Source: Fervidibacillus halotolerans
GTDB taxonomy: Bacteria; Bacillota; Bacilli; Bacillales; Caldibacillaceae
Reading direction: 5' to 3'
DNA length: 64,000 nucleotides
NCBI RefSeq assembly: GCF_026547205.1
Contig: NZ_CP106877.1
Location: forward strand, 2,553,501 to 2,617,500
The notes beneath the pieces are model-generated. The model was not told where the DNA came from. It worked only from the letters and a program-made list of their open reading frames with translations, and did not search any database. This document shows positions 7,462-17,014 of this stretch, piece after piece (the stretch's first letter is position 1; every line of letters starts with the position of its first letter). Both the position numbers and the translations under genes were made by a program.

Positions 7462-8412
7462 TCATTTATTCAATTGATTCCACATTTTAGCAAAGGGTTT
7501 TTCATTCATTTTAAAATAAACAAGCATATTTCCATAATAAATATACCCGTCTTTGAAAAGTATGAGTTTTACTTTTGAGCCATCCGCAAGTTCGATCGTT
7601 AACTCACGAAATTGTTCATCCGTTCGGAAATCGACAATTGGATCTAAATTTTCTTTCCGAAGAAATGGTTTCGTTTCATTCAACTCATCGATAAAATCAT
7701 TTACAATTTCCAAATTTGAAATAGGGTAGTATTGATCTATATTGTAATCCCAATCGTGAAAAGTTCGATAAAATGCATTCGTAACGTTCCCTGCCAAATG
7801 TAATTGGCCAAATAGATCCCCTCCACCTGTTATTGTAATCCCGTACAAGTTTTCGAAAAACTGGGCATACGGATGGCCATTCCCTTCTCCGTAAGCCATA
7901 ATTCGAAAATTTTGATCATAACCTTTAACGGAATATACATTTACTTCTCCGATGTTCGAGGCAAATTCCTCTTCGTACGCTTCTTCCTTACCCATACTCC
8001 ATTCATCAATTGTTGGCTTCGTTATTCCAAGTTTTTCTCCAATTAACGCTTTAGCCTTTTCCGGTTCGATTTCCGTACTTGTTTCCGTATAGATTTTTCC
8101 ATGATAAATAATGAGACCAAGCATATCAGCAGTAACCGTCGTTTTCTCCGGTAATTGAATGGGTGGAATTTGAATGCCCTCATGCTTTGAGACATGGGTA
8201 TTTTGAAAGTCATCATTCATAAAGAAAGATAAAATCGTGTATGTTCCAATGGATATAAGAAGTAAAGCAATTACGGCAATCGTTTTTTTACCGATCCTTC
8301 GTTTCGAACTATCCATTTCTTTTTTCGCTTTTGAAACACCGAGTATGGTCCTTTGATGAAGTTCTTTTGGAATGTCAATTGAATGGATAATTCGTTTCAT
8401 TTGATCGTTCAT
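7462..8412 (-). CDS. Membrane anti-sigma factor (putative)
   Basis: The 316-residue protein begins MNDQMKRIIHSIDIPKELHQ; one membrane helix lies at about residues 43-66 (KTIAVIALLLISIGTYTILSFFM), so residues 1-42 are cytosolic and about 250 are outside. Its start overlaps the stop of the ECF sigma gene by four bases (ATGA), the usual arrangement for an anti-sigma factor that binds its sigma through the N-terminus. The outer part holds GEVNVYSVKGYDQNFRIMAY and DQYYPISNLEIVNDFIDELN; I do not recognise a named domain there. The role is inferred from topology and operon position, and the signal sensed is unknown. Confidence 0.7.
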   Translation of the reverse strand: MNDQMKRIIHSIDIPKELHQRTILGVSKAKKEMDSSKRRIGKKTIAVIALLLISIGTYTILSFFMNDDFQNTHVSKHEGIQIPPIQLPEKTTVTADMLGLIIYHGKIYTETSTEIEPEKAKALIGEKLGITKPTIDEWSMGKEEAYEEEFASNIGEVNVYSVKGYDQNFRIMAYGEGNGHPYAQFFENLYGITITGGGDLFGQLHLAGNVTNAFYRTFHDWDYNIDQYYPISNLEIVNDFIDELNETKPFLRKENLDPIVDFRTDEQFRELTIELADGSKVKLILFKDGYIYYGNMLVYFKMNEKPFAKMWNQLNK

Positions 8413-8933
8413 TCTACACCAACTCCTTTTACCTTTTTCCGAAGTTTTTCTAAGGCACGATAGAAAATGGTCTTTGCTGTACCTAACGGAATATCAAGGA
8501 TTTCGGAAATCTCTTTAAAGGTTAAATCTTCATAAAATCGTAAAAAAATCACAGTTTTTTCATCCTCATTCAAAAGGTCGATGATTTCACGAACAGCTAT
8601 TTTCAAATCGAGATCTTCTTCTATTCGGCCAATCCAATCCATTTGAATTGGTTGTGTCAATGGAAGGACCTTTTTTCGTTTTCGAAGCAAGTCGAATGAG
8701 CAATTGATCACGATTTTGAATAACCAGGTTTTCACATGTTCCGGTTCTTTTAAATTTTTAATTGATTTAAAGGAACGATAGGCCGTCTCTTGTACAATAT
8801 CGAGTGCATCCTGTTCATTCTTCACATATAAAAATGCCATGCGATAAAGATCCTCTTCAAACGTTTGAAATAACGTTAAATATGCTTTCATATTCCCTTT
8901 TTGTGCTTTTTTTACTAACTGGACCAACTTCAC
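8409..8933 (-). CDS. ECF-type RNA polymerase sigma factor
   Basis: The 174 residues start at GTG 8933 behind GGGAGGGTAACAA. Region 2 (about 20-85) has FEEDLYRMAFLYVKNEQDAL, DIVQETAYRSFKSI and VKTWLFKIVINCSFDLLRKR, the core-binding and -10 recognition part. Region 4 (about 115-165) has LLNEDEKTVIFLRFYEDLTF and KEISEILDIPLGTAKTIFYR, the -35-binding helix-turn-helix. Regions 1 and 3 are missing, as in all ECF factors. It resembles the SigV/SigX-like Bacillus factors but I cannot assign an orthologue. The overlapping downstream gene is its likely anti-sigma factor. I found no clear autoregulatory ECF promoter. Confidence 0.88.
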   Translation of the reverse strand: MKLVQLVKKAQKGNMKAYLTLFQTFEEDLYRMAFLYVKNEQDALDIVQETAYRSFKSIKNLKEPEHVKTWLFKIVINCSFDLLRKRKKVLPLTQPIQMDWIGRIEEDLDLKIAVREIIDLLNEDEKTVIFLRFYEDLTFKEISEILDIPLGTAKTIFYRALEKLRKKVKGVGVE

Positions 8934-9380
8934 TTGTTACCCTCCCAATTTGTTAACTCACCTCAGTCATGGGCATATGTATCCGATTAATGGCCGTAGG
9001 AATCTACTTGATCTCAGTTTTCAGTAAAAAAATGATGTAAAAAGTCGTATTTGATAGATTTTTACTTGAAGAATCGGGTTTTTTCACTTATTAGACGATG
9101 CACAATGGATTTTAGCTTTATTTTATAAATATTTTTTCAGATAAAAAAAGATATGAGAAAAAGAATGATAACAAAACAGACAAAAAGAAAAGGAGTAGTG
9201 GGGTCTACTCCTTCGATTTCATAATATGAAATTTTTTAATGTATCCATTCGTTTTGTATTGAACCATCCACTATAGAATGGTATTCACAAAGGAAAGAAT
9301 CCATTTTCCACATGAATACACATGTTATAAACAAGTTACAGACAACTTATTCACAGGACTTATCCACATATTCACAAAAT
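8934..9380. other. Intergenic region holding a terminator and most of a DnaA-box cluster
   Basis: Left half: AT-rich sequence upstream of the sigma gene, probably its promoter region. A hairpin AAGGAGTAG/CTACTCCTT at 9190-9214, followed on the minus strand by TTCTTTTT, would terminate the CxxH/CxxC transcript. Right half: the DnaA-box cluster described separately. Confidence 0.6.
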
Positions 9381-9440
9381 CTATCCACATTTTGTGTGGG
9401 AATATTCGTTCGACACAATATATACACTTAGTTTTCCACA
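9304..9440 (+). other. DnaA-box cluster about 30 kb from oriC
   Basis: Boxes in one orientation: TTTTCCACA (9304-9312), TTATTCACA (9347-9355), TTATCCACA (9360-9368, perfect consensus), ATATTCACA (9368-9376), CTATCCACA (9381-9389) and TTTTCCACA (9432-9440). The cluster overlaps the 3' end of the CxxH/CxxC gene. In B. subtilis, oriC-proximal DnaA-box clusters bind DnaA and restrain initiation; the same role here is inferred. Confidence 0.65.
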
Positions 9441-9599
9441 GTATGCACAAGCCTTTGTTGACAATTTCCCACTTTCCAATCGTTTTAATATTGGGGGTGT
9501 TCCTTTTTCATTGATGATCTCTTCCATCGCATATTCTACATGTTCTTCACAACTATAAATTACTTTTTTCTCCGTTCCTAATTCATTTTCTTTTTCCAT
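9381..9599 (-). CDS. CxxH/CxxC family small protein (YyzF-like)
   Basis: A short protein with CEEHVEYAMEEI and, 30 residues later, CAYCGKLSVYIVSN, the paired CxxH and CxxC motifs that define the CxxH/CxxC protein family found next to htrA in Bacillaceae. The motifs probably bind zinc. The first possible start is TTG 9605, but AAGGAG sits only two bases before it and eight bases before ATG 9599, so ATG 9599 (72 residues) is chosen. Its last codons overlap DnaA boxes. Function unknown. Confidence 0.8.
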   Translation of the reverse strand: MEKENELGTEKKVIYSCEEHVEYAMEEIINEKGTPPILKRLESGKLSTKACAYCGKLSVYIVSNEYSHTKCG

Positions 9600-9631
9600 T
9601 TTCAAGGCTCCTTCCCTACGAATTTCATGAT

Positions 9632-9660
9632 AAAAGACGGATAATGTTCTATCCGCCTTT
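9632..9660 (-). terminator. Hairpin after htrA
   Basis: On the minus strand AAGGCGGATA pairs with TATCCGTCTTTT around a GAACAT loop, directly after the htrA stop codon. It separates htrA from the CxxH/CxxC gene. Confidence 0.65.
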
Positions 9661-9666
9661 CACTTG

Positions 9667-10881
9667 TTAAAACTGTTCTTCAGTAAGTTCCAATGTTACT
9701 TTTTCATATTTACCATCTCGGTAATAGCCGACAGTAAGAGAATCTCCGATATCTGTTTCTGTGTATAAATATTTTCTTAAATCGATAATATTATGAACAT
9801 CCTTACCATCTAATTTCACAATAACATCCAGTCGTTTCAATCCAGCCCGATCTGCAGGACTACCGGGGACAATCTCTGCAATTAATAGGCCAGAACGAAC
9901 ATCTGATGGAAGTTTTAACGTTTCATGTAAATGATAGCCAGAGATTTGGGTAATATCTTGTAATTTCACACCCATATACGGACGTTTTACTTGACCGAAC
10001 TGTTCTAAATCTTCGATGATCGGTATAGCGATATTAATTGGAATGGAAAAACCGATACCTTCAACTTCTTGTTCTGCAATCTTCATTGAATTGATTCCGA
10101 TAACTTGACCGGAAATATTTACGAGGGCTCCCCCGCTGTTTCCAGGGTTGATTGCCGCATCTGTTTGCAAAACTTCCGCGTTCCAATCTGCTACTCCATC
10201 TTGATCAAAATCGATTGGTACCGTCCGTTCCAACCCCGATATAATGCCTTGAGTAATCGATCCTGAAAACTCCAAACCTAACGGGTTGCCGATTGCAATA
10301 ACCGGTTCACCTAATTTTAATGAATCCGAATCGCCAAACTCGGCAACTCGGTCGATATCAGAGCCATCCACTCTGATGACAGCCAAGTCCGTCCAAATAT
10401 CACTACCGAGTAATTCTGCTTCTAATTTTGTCCCATCTGGCAGTGTCACTTCCAATTGATCCGCATTTTCAATCACGTGATGATTCGTCACTATAAATGC
10501 TGTATTCCCCTTCTTTTTATAGATGACACCCGAGCCGGTTCCTGCCTCCATACTTTGGGTCCAAAAATTACTCGTCGTATAATTGGTAATGCCGACCACT
10601 GTATCAATGGCCCTATCCACTGCTTTTGTAATATCCGTTGTTACATTTAATACATTTCGAACGGTACTGTTTTGCTCATTTATTTCCGTTGAATCAACGA
10701 TTTCCTGTCCATATTCTTCCTCTTCATTAAATGGCAATATATCTCCCCTTATCAAAAAGAAGAAACTTGCAGCAACGATCAATCCCCCTAGGAGTGCACC
10801 GATAAAGCCTGAGAAAAAATATCCCCGTTTCCTATTTTTTTGTCGATATTCATTGATATAATCCTGATCATAATAACCCAT
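9667..10881 (-). CDS. htrA: HtrA-like membrane serine protease with PDZ domain
   Basis: 404 residues. One membrane helix (about 23-44) anchors the protein with the protease outside. The trypsin-like domain shows the triad H135 (IVTNHHVIE), D165 (DIWTDLAVIRV) and S249 (INPGNSGGALVN). A PDZ domain fills about 300-400 (GSPADRAGLKRLDVIVKLDG). DegP/HtrA enzymes degrade misfolded exported proteins. It closes the walRKHIJ-htrA cluster, as yyxA (htrC) does in B. subtilis. The 70-base gap to walJ has no strong terminator, so readthrough from the operon is likely. Confidence 0.95.
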   Translation of the reverse strand: MGYYDQDYINEYRQKNRKRGYFFSGFIGALLGGLIVAASFFFLIRGDILPFNEEEEYGQEIVDSTEINEQNSTVRNVLNVTTDITKAVDRAIDTVVGITNYTTSNFWTQSMEAGTGSGVIYKKKGNTAFIVTNHHVIENADQLEVTLPDGTKLEAELLGSDIWTDLAVIRVDGSDIDRVAEFGDSDSLKLGEPVIAIGNPLGLEFSGSITQGIISGLERTVPIDFDQDGVADWNAEVLQTDAAINPGNSGGALVNISGQVIGINSMKIAEQEVEGIGFSIPINIAIPIIEDLEQFGQVKRPYMGVKLQDITQISGYHLHETLKLPSDVRSGLLIAEIVPGSPADRAGLKRLDVIVKLDGKDVHNIIDLRKYLYTETDIGDSLTVGYYRDGKYEKVTLELTEEQF

Positions 10882-10954
10882 TCCACACGCCCGTCCTTTC
10901 TACTGTGTGTCAAAGAGCTATTTTTATCATTGCCAAACATCAGCGATTCTTACA

Positions 10955-11749
10955 CTAAATCGTCTTAATTGGAGTAGGTATTTTTGGATCTGTATCATAC
11001 AAGGAAAAACTTTCCCCAACGGCAAAACCTTTCTTTTTTAATATTTGGGTAACGCTCATTCGAGCCAATTCCTTCATGTTGTTATCTTTACTTAAATGGG
11101 CTAAATAAATCCCTTTTGTTTGATCACCGATACATTCGCTCATAGCAAGGGCTGCATCTTCGTTGGAAATATGGCCCACATCACTTAAAATTCTTCGCTT
11201 AACACTCCATGGATATTTTCCCATACGTAACATTTCCACATCATGATTACTTTCAAAAATAAAATAATCAGCGTTTTTAATTTTGCCAATCATTCGGTCA
11301 TTCACATAACCGGTATCGGTAATGATCGCCAATTTTTTCCCTTCATAATGGAATATGTAAAACATCGGTTCTGCCGCATCATGGGAGACAGCAAAGGATT
11401 CAATATCCAATTTTCCAAAAGTACGAACTGAATCAGTAGGAAAAGTAAATTTTAAATCCGTCGGTATTTCTCCAAGTTGCGGTTCCATTACCCGCCATGT
11501 TTTTTCATTTGCATAAATGGGTAATTGATATTTTCTTGCAAACACGCCAACCCCTTTAATATGGTCTGAATGCTCATGGGTAACGAAAATACCCGATAAT
11601 TTTTTCGGATCCCGCCCGATCTGTTTGAATAATAAATCCATTTGTTTCCCACTTAAACCGGCATCGACTAAAAGTGCTTGGTCATCGGTTTCTACATAAA
11701 TAGAATTTCCTGTACTGCCACTTGCTAACACACTGAATTGTAACGTCAT
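10955..11749 (-). CDS. walJ: WalJ/YycJ metallo-beta-lactamase-fold exonuclease
   Basis: 264 residues with the metal-binding motif THEHSDH (about 57-63), an N-terminal [26 protein letters not shown], then ITDTGYV and later LAHLSKDNN. The protein is a cytosolic metallo-beta-lactamase-fold nuclease; YycJ homologues are reported as 5' exonucleases linked to mismatch repair. It lies 97 bases after walI, the conserved position in the Wal operon. Family length and all metal ligands I can find are present. Confidence 0.93.
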   Translation of the reverse strand: MTLQFSVLASGSTGNSIYVETDDQALLVDAGLSGKQMDLLFKQIGRDPKKLSGIFVTHEHSDHIKGVGVFARKYQLPIYANEKTWRVMEPQLGEIPTDLKFTFPTDSVRTFGKLDIESFAVSHDAAEPMFYIFHYEGKKLAIITDTGYVNDRMIGKIKNADYFIFESNHDVEMLRMGKYPWSVKRRILSDVGHISNEDAALAMSECIGDQTKGIYLAHLSKDNNMKELARMSVTQILKKKGFAVGESFSLYDTDPKIPTPIKTI

Positions 11750-11846
11750 TGTATCCTCTCCACTTTTTCTCGTATGATCTAAAGATGTATGTCCACTTTA
11801 TAATTTTGATGGTGTTTTTTCTACACATATCCCTTCATATTCCTTT

Positions 11847-12662
11847 TTAAGGGATCGCATTTGGGTCCCGTTCTTGCATTCGCTCATTCGCCTCTCCTGT
11901 CTCTTGGAAAATTGAGCCTTCGACAGCATTGACGAATAAATTCTTTTCCCCGTTAATTTCAAATCGCCACGTCGGCACTAATAATTGCGAGGAAATTGCA
12001 GGAACGAGGGTATAGTAACCGAGGGCCACATCCGTAATTTTACTTCCACTTTGAATATATTGTTTATTATACAAGATCAACAGTGCTTGTTTCGCAGAAA
12101 AAATATCCTGTTCTTTAATTTCTTTAATATTGTCCAACATTGTTTGGGAATAGGAATCAATATTTCCATTTTGATCTAATTGAAGAATAATTGCAGCGTT
12201 CTTGTTTTTGTAAAATGTTTTGTTTTTAAAATTTTGATAGTAAATGATTTGTCTTTTTTCAGGATCATAATCCCAAAATGTATATTGATTTCCTTGGTAA
12301 ATATGATTGAAAACAAATAAATCCACATCCGTTTGTTTCCAATCATCATTCAATTGGAATGGAATTGATAAGTTGCTTTCAAGGACATTTTCACTAACGA
12401 TGGTAATTTCTTGACCGGAAAGGTCCTCCATATCATTACGATGAAATGTTTTTGCCGTTGCCTCCACATAATATTCCTTTTTCGGTTCTTGCGGTAATTC
12501 TGGTACTTCAATATCGTCAGCCAACAGCCGTTCCTCCATCGACGTTTCCTGGATAAAAGCGTTTTTGTTTTCCGTTTCTAATTGAATTAATCGGAAAAGT
12601 AAAAACACATTTAAAATGAGAAAGGTGAAAATAAAAATCGTTTTTGCTCTACTCCAATCCAT
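11847..12662 (-). CDS. walI: WalI (YycI), negative regulator of WalK
   Basis: 271 residues. A single N-terminal membrane helix (about 7-24, KTIFIFTFLILNVFLLFRLI) is followed by an extracellular YycI domain ending in VPTWRFEINGEKNLFVNAVEG (YycI/YycH PepSY-like fold). WalI and WalH form a complex with the sensor WalK through their membrane helices and adjust its kinase activity; they repress it in B. subtilis. The start overlaps walH by 14 bases, which indicates translational coupling. Confidence 0.92.
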   Translation of the reverse strand: MDWSRAKTIFIFTFLILNVFLLFRLIQLETENKNAFIQETSMEERLLADDIEVPELPQEPKKEYYVEATAKTFHRNDMEDLSGQEITIVSENVLESNLSIPFQLNDDWKQTDVDLFVFNHIYQGNQYTFWDYDPEKRQIIYYQNFKNKTFYKNKNAAIILQLDQNGNIDSYSQTMLDNIKEIKEQDIFSAKQALLILYNKQYIQSGSKITDVALGYYTLVPAISSQLLVPTWRFEINGEKNLFVNAVEGSIFQETGEANERMQERDPNAIP

Positions 12663-13962
12663 CGTTCACCCCTCCCATAATCAAACTGCTTCCACCAACC
12701 TTTTTCCACTCTTCATCCGTCCGATAAAACCAAGACGGTTCAAGGATAATTAACGGTTCTTTCATGTCGAATGTTAATTGGTATCCAATCAAAATATCTT
12801 CGATTCCATTGAGATCGACCGAATCATTTTCTTCCAGTCGTTTCAATACGTTTTTACCAGAAAGTAATTGATACCTTTGATAAGTAGGATTAAAAGAAAT
12901 ATTAAACTTAAAATATGGGCGTTCATAGGAATAAACCCCCTGATTGCCAATGATGAGGGAAATTTCACTTGCTCCTGAATGACTGAATACTGGATAATCT
13001 TGCAAATACATTTGAAAAATGATCTTATTTTCTTTCTGTTCATACCGATTGAAAAGATACTGATCCGTCCATCCGCTATGTCCGTTCACATAATCCACTG
13101 CTTTTTTCATTAAATCATCTGACGATATCATCCTATTTAGTTGAACCGTTAGATTAACGAAAGAAAGGGTTTTTGTATCCGGAAAAATATCCAACAAACT
13201 CGAACCGTCCGTATATCGATTTCCAGTTTTCGTAACGAAATCGGGATCAGGGAAAAGGGCATCCTTAAACAAGATTGTATCAAAAAACCTCGGAATAAAT
13301 TTGGAATTATTTACCTCAATTTCACGATTTAAAACAAATAAATAAGACTCGTCATCCTTTTTATATGCATAATAGGGAACACTTTCTCCAACTATTTCAT
13401 TATAGAGGGTAAGGAATTCTTGCAATTGATTATATCGAACCCCTGCCTTCACCGCAGATTTCATGTCTGAAGAGAGGAAAAACACAGTCCCTTCCTCATC
13501 ATTCAGTTGTTCTGGAAAAATGAAAATATATCGGAAATTACCGAATGGTACAGTTTTCGCATCAATATTGAACAATGAATTAATTAAATCGAATGGGATA
13601 TCATCGGAAAATTGAAAAATGATGACATCCTCATAGGGTGGCTGTTCGTATCGATTAAAAAATTCTTCACTATTTTTTTGGAAGTTGTAGTAATCCCACC
13701 CTTCCAATTGTCGATATAACTGTCCAATTTGGGCGTTTTTTTCCGTTCCCGTATATTCCGTTTCATTTTTTCGGAAAATTAATTTGTTCGGGATGATCAA
13801 TTCTTTCATACTTTTCTTTTGGTCGATATTTATTTCCTTCACGTATTCCCTTCGATCGATGGAATCGTAGTTTTGTTGGTATGTGACCAAATTCCAAAAT
13901 AAATATATACTCGATAAAACGAGAATTGTTAGTATGATCGATTTCACGGTTTCTAATTTCAT
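12649..13962 (-). CDS. walH: WalH (YycH), negative regulator of WalK
   Basis: 437 residues, the usual YycH size. An N-terminal membrane helix (about 7-26, SIILTILVLSSIYLFWNLV) precedes a large extracellular domain. The ATG shares its A with the TAA stop of walK (13962), so the two genes are tightly coupled. It acts with WalI on the WalK sensor to tune cell-wall autolysin expression. The C-terminus IILEPSWFYRTDEEWKKVGG matches the family. Confidence 0.92.
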   Translation of the reverse strand: MKLETVKSIILTILVLSSIYLFWNLVTYQQNYDSIDRREYVKEINIDQKKSMKELIIPNKLIFRKNETEYTGTEKNAQIGQLYRQLEGWDYYNFQKNSEEFFNRYEQPPYEDVIIFQFSDDIPFDLINSLFNIDAKTVPFGNFRYIFIFPEQLNDEEGTVFFLSSDMKSAVKAGVRYNQLQEFLTLYNEIVGESVPYYAYKKDDESYLFVLNREIEVNNSKFIPRFFDTILFKDALFPDPDFVTKTGNRYTDGSSLLDIFPDTKTLSFVNLTVQLNRMISSDDLMKKAVDYVNGHSGWTDQYLFNRYEQKENKIIFQMYLQDYPVFSHSGASEISLIIGNQGVYSYERPYFKFNISFNPTYQRYQLLSGKNVLKRLEENDSVDLNGIEDILIGYQLTFDMKEPLIILEPSWFYRTDEEWKKVGGSSLIMGGVNDGLE

Positions 13963-15782
13963 TAAAAATCATCCTCTTGTGTACGGTCATAAGGAAGAGT
14001 GAAATGAATGGTCGTTCCTTTTCCTTCGATGCTCGTCGCCCATATTTTTCCTCCGTGGGCTTGGACCATTTCTTTAGCAATTGCTAAACCGAGACCGGTT
14101 CCACCCATTTGCCTCGATCTAGCTTTATCAATCCGGTAAAATCGGTCAAAAATCCGATTAATGTTTTCTTTTGGAATACCGACTCCTTGATCCGATACTC
14201 GAACTTCTACATATTCATGGTATACAACAACTTTAAAGGTTACTTGCCCACCATTCGGTGAATATTTTAAAGCGTTAGAAATAATGTTATCCATTACTTG
14301 TGTAATTTTATCAGTGTCGATTTCCAAATATATAGGATGTTTCGGAAATCGGCGAACGAAGGTAATTCCTTTCTCCTTCGTCATTTCAAATCGATCGATG
14401 ATTCGATCCAAAAATCCGACGAAATGTACCCATTCTTTTTTCACCCGATAATCTTTGCTATCCATTTTGGAAAGTTGCAACAAGGCATTGACGAGGCGAA
14501 TCATCCGCTCCGTTTCATTTTGCGTTACATGAATAAACTTCGGTGCCAGTTCTTTCTCTTTCCACGCACCTTCAGACAATGCCTCCAAATAACTTCTCAT
14601 CGTCGTCAATGGCGTCCTTAATTCATGGGAAACGTTAGCGACGAATTCCCGCCTTTCCATTTCGATTTTTTCCTGTTCGGTAATATCGTGTAAAACAACG
14701 ATTAACCCATTCATTAAACCCGTTTCCTTTTGAATAACAGAAAAGTTCGCCCGTAAAATATACGGGTTCTCTTCAGAACTGTAATCAAGAATTATCGAAT
14801 TTTGTTCCTTTAATAATTCTTCAAAGGTGTATTTTTTTTCTAATCCTAACAATTCGACAACGGGTTGTGAAATCACTTGCTCATGGGTTACGTTTAACAT
14901 CTTTTCTGCCGCCTCATTGATTAAAATGACCCGGCCCTTTCGATCGGTCGATATCACCCCATCGGTCATAAAGGTTAAGATTGAGGAGAGTTTCCGTTTT
15001 TCGCTTTCCGTTTTCGCCTGCTCATCTTGTAATTTTTTTGTTAGATGGTTAAATGTTTCAGCCAATTGTCCGATTTCATCATGACTATACACTTTAACCT
15101 TTCGGGAAAAATTTCCCTTTGCCATCGCTTGAGCTTGTTTTTTCATATCCGTTAAAGGCCTCGTGATCGTTTGGGCGACGAATACAGCAATGATGGCCGT
15201 TAAAAAGAGGGCAATGACCGTACCTGTAATCAATATCCCATTGATGACCCGAATTTGATCGTAAACTTGCTCAATTTTCCCTTCGACATAAACAACGGCA
15301 ACCATTTTCCCGTTCGCTTTCATCGGAATATACAGTCGCCATACTCTTCCGTTTTTCGGGTCAATGACTACGTCGTCAATTTTTTCTTCTGTATTCAATG
15401 AGCCGGTAACTAATTTGTCCGTCGTCCTTTTTCCGACGATGTCTTGATTGTTTTCATCGGATGATGCGATAATGCGTAAATTTGTATCGATTACTTGAAT
15501 TTCAGAAATATCTTCAGAAGTGTTTTCCATTAATATGTTTCGGATGTCTTCTTCCAACGGTGTGTTTTCTTCCTCATTCCGATCCTTTAAAAATTCTTGT
15601 TCTATATTATAAATGAGAAAGTTCATCCGTTCTAAGATTGAATTTTTGAAATTATCCGTTAACCGGTTCTCCAACTCTTGGACAAAATAGACACCGATAA
15701 TTTGCATAGCAATTAAAATCAATAATACGAAAAATAATATAAATTTTAATCGAATGGAGGAAATGGTCGGTCGAATCTTCAT
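13962..15782 (-). CDS. walK: Essential cell-wall sensor histidine kinase WalK
   Basis: 606 residues. Two membrane helices (about 14-33 and 182-204) bracket an extracellular Cache/PDC-like domain. Then come HAMP (to about 257), PAS (about 265-365), a HisKA domain with phospho-acceptor H386 in VSHELRTPLTTMRSYLE, and an HATPase domain with DNIISNALKYSPNGG, DQGVGIP and GGTGLGLAIAKEMV. WalK phosphorylates WalR and coordinates peptidoglycan hydrolase levels with growth. It starts 5 bases after the walR stop codon and is co-transcribed. Confidence 0.97.
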   Translation of the reverse strand: MKIRPTISSIRLKFILFFVLLILIAMQIIGVYFVQELENRLTDNFKNSILERMNFLIYNIEQEFLKDRNEEENTPLEEDIRNILMENTSEDISEIQVIDTNLRIIASSDENNQDIVGKRTTDKLVTGSLNTEEKIDDVVIDPKNGRVWRLYIPMKANGKMVAVVYVEGKIEQVYDQIRVINGILITGTVIALFLTAIIAVFVAQTITRPLTDMKKQAQAMAKGNFSRKVKVYSHDEIGQLAETFNHLTKKLQDEQAKTESEKRKLSSILTFMTDGVISTDRKGRVILINEAAEKMLNVTHEQVISQPVVELLGLEKKYTFEELLKEQNSIILDYSSEENPYILRANFSVIQKETGLMNGLIVVLHDITEQEKIEMERREFVANVSHELRTPLTTMRSYLEALSEGAWKEKELAPKFIHVTQNETERMIRLVNALLQLSKMDSKDYRVKKEWVHFVGFLDRIIDRFEMTKEKGITFVRRFPKHPIYLEIDTDKITQVMDNIISNALKYSPNGGQVTFKVVVYHEYVEVRVSDQGVGIPKENINRIFDRFYRIDKARSRQMGGTGLGLAIAKEMVQAHGGKIWATSIEGKGTTIHFTLPYDRTQEDDF

Positions 15783-15787
15783 TCTTT

Positions 15788-16495
15788 TTACTCCTGTTCA
15801 GGGTTTTTTAAATAATACCCTACACCTCGACGGGTGACGAGCCAATCGGGATGACTAGGATTATCTTCAATTTTTTCACGTAATCGACGAACGGTTACAT
15901 CGACCGTCCGCACATCGCCGAAGTAGTCATAGCCCCAAACCGTTTGTAAAAGATGTTCTCGGGTCATAACTTGACCTAAATGTTTCGCTAAATAATATAA
16001 CAGTTCAAATTCCCGATGTGTAAGTTCAATCTTTTGACCACGTTTTGACACCATATACGCATCTGGATGAATGACGAGGGAGCCGATGGTGATCTCATTC
16101 GTTTCATTTTGGACAGCCGCCGTCGTTACTTGTTTATGTCTCCGTATATTCGCCTTTACCCGTGCCAATAATTCCCGCGTACTAAAAGGTTTTGTAACGT
16201 AGTCATCTGCTCCCAATTCAAGTCCTAAAACTTTATCGATTTCCGAGTCTTTTGCGGTTAACATAATAATTGGCATTTCATATTTTTTTCGTACTTCACG
16301 ACAAACTTCCATCCCATCCCGCTCTGGCAACATAATATCTAGTAATATTAAATCTGGTTTTAGTTCGTCCACCTTTTGCAACGCTTCTTCGCCGTCGTAG
16401 GCACAATACACCTCATAACCTTCTTTTTTTAAATTGAATTGCAATATATCCGCAATTGGCTTTTCATCATCGACAACTAATATTTTCTTTGGCAT
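15788..16495 (-). CDS. walR: Essential response regulator WalR
   Basis: 235 residues ([19 protein letters not shown]). The frame also offers GTG 16504, but that codon lies inside the AGGAGTG ribosome-binding site, while ATG 16495 sits 8 bases after AGGAG, so ATG is chosen. The receiver domain has the acidic pair DD, the phospho-acceptor Asp in [13 protein letters not shown] (about 53) and Lys in [13 protein letters not shown]. The OmpR-type winged helix has [13 protein letters not shown] and [17 protein letters not shown]. WalR binds two TGTWAH half-sites; three such half-sites lie at 18749-18776. Confidence 0.97.
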   Translation of the reverse strand: MPKKILVVDDEKPIADILQFNLKKEGYEVYCAYDGEEALQKVDELKPDLILLDIMLPERDGMEVCREVRKKYEMPIIMLTAKDSEIDKVLGLELGADDYVTKPFSTRELLARVKANIRRHKQVTTAAVQNETNEITIGSLVIHPDAYMVSKRGQKIELTHREFELLYYLAKHLGQVMTREHLLQTVWGYDYFGDVRTVDVTVRRLREKIEDNPSHPDWLVTRRGVGYYLKNPEQE

Positions 16496-16564
16496 AGACC
16501 CCACTCCTAATTAAAATTCATTCAATCCACTCTTTTCCTCATTTCAATGGAAGGAAAGGTCTAT

Positions 16565-16593
16565 ATCATAAATTCCCTTTCCTACTTGGACAA
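16565..16593 (-). promoter_or_regulatory. Candidate walR operon promoter
   Basis: On the minus strand TTGTCC (16593-16588) and TATGAT (16570-16565) are separated by 17 bases, about 65 bases before the walR start. It fits a sigma-A promoter for the whole wal operon. Confidence 0.5.
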
Positions 16594-16903
16594 ACGGATT
16601 AAATTATCAAGTCGTTTACTATATATTTGATTTTATCGGTATACATTCCTAATATTACTTTACCATGAATTGCAAGCAGAATTCATCCTACAAATGGTCA
16701 CTTTCTATCCTTTTCTCTCAAATTCCTATATCAAGTCGATTCGTTCATTGAAAAAGATCAATCCGTTGCCATACAGGTTTCTATGATCGTTTGTTTTTTT
16801 GTTTATCGGTAAATAAAGCCCTTTTCTATTTGGGAAAGTTTATTTTTTTTTAAAAACATGATTATAGAAACATTTAATCTGGGGAAAATATTTTTTAGCA
16901 ATT

Positions 16904-16917
16904 ATTTCCCGAGAAAT
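16904..16917. promoter_or_regulatory. Candidate Noc-binding site
   Basis: ATTTCCCGAGAAAT differs by one base from the palindromic Noc target ATTTCCCGGGAAAT known from B. subtilis. noc itself is at 32126-32989. Confidence 0.4.
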
Positions 16918-16960
16918 ATTCATAAAATATACTCAATTTTTCTTTTTGAAATAGCAAAAT

Positions 16961-16984
16961 TCCCCGGGTTCTTCCGGGGAATTT
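16961..16984 (-). terminator. Terminator of the M23 peptidase gene
   Basis: GC-rich inverted repeat ATTCCCC(GG) ... CCGGGGAAT with T-rich flanks on both sides, about 30 bases after the minus-strand stop at 17015. Confidence 0.7.
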
Positions 16985-17014
16985 TTATATTAATATATTT
17001 GTTTACCATACATA

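Larger units (their letters stand above)
16496..17014. other. Intergenic region between walR and the M23 peptidase gene
   Basis: Besides the walR promoter it holds a hairpin ATTCCCCGG/CCCGGGGAAT at about 16961-16984 that would terminate the M23 peptidase transcript on the minus strand. It also holds ATTTCCCGAGAAAT at 16904-16917, one base from the Noc-binding consensus. Bases 16600-16850 show nothing further. Confidence 0.5.
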
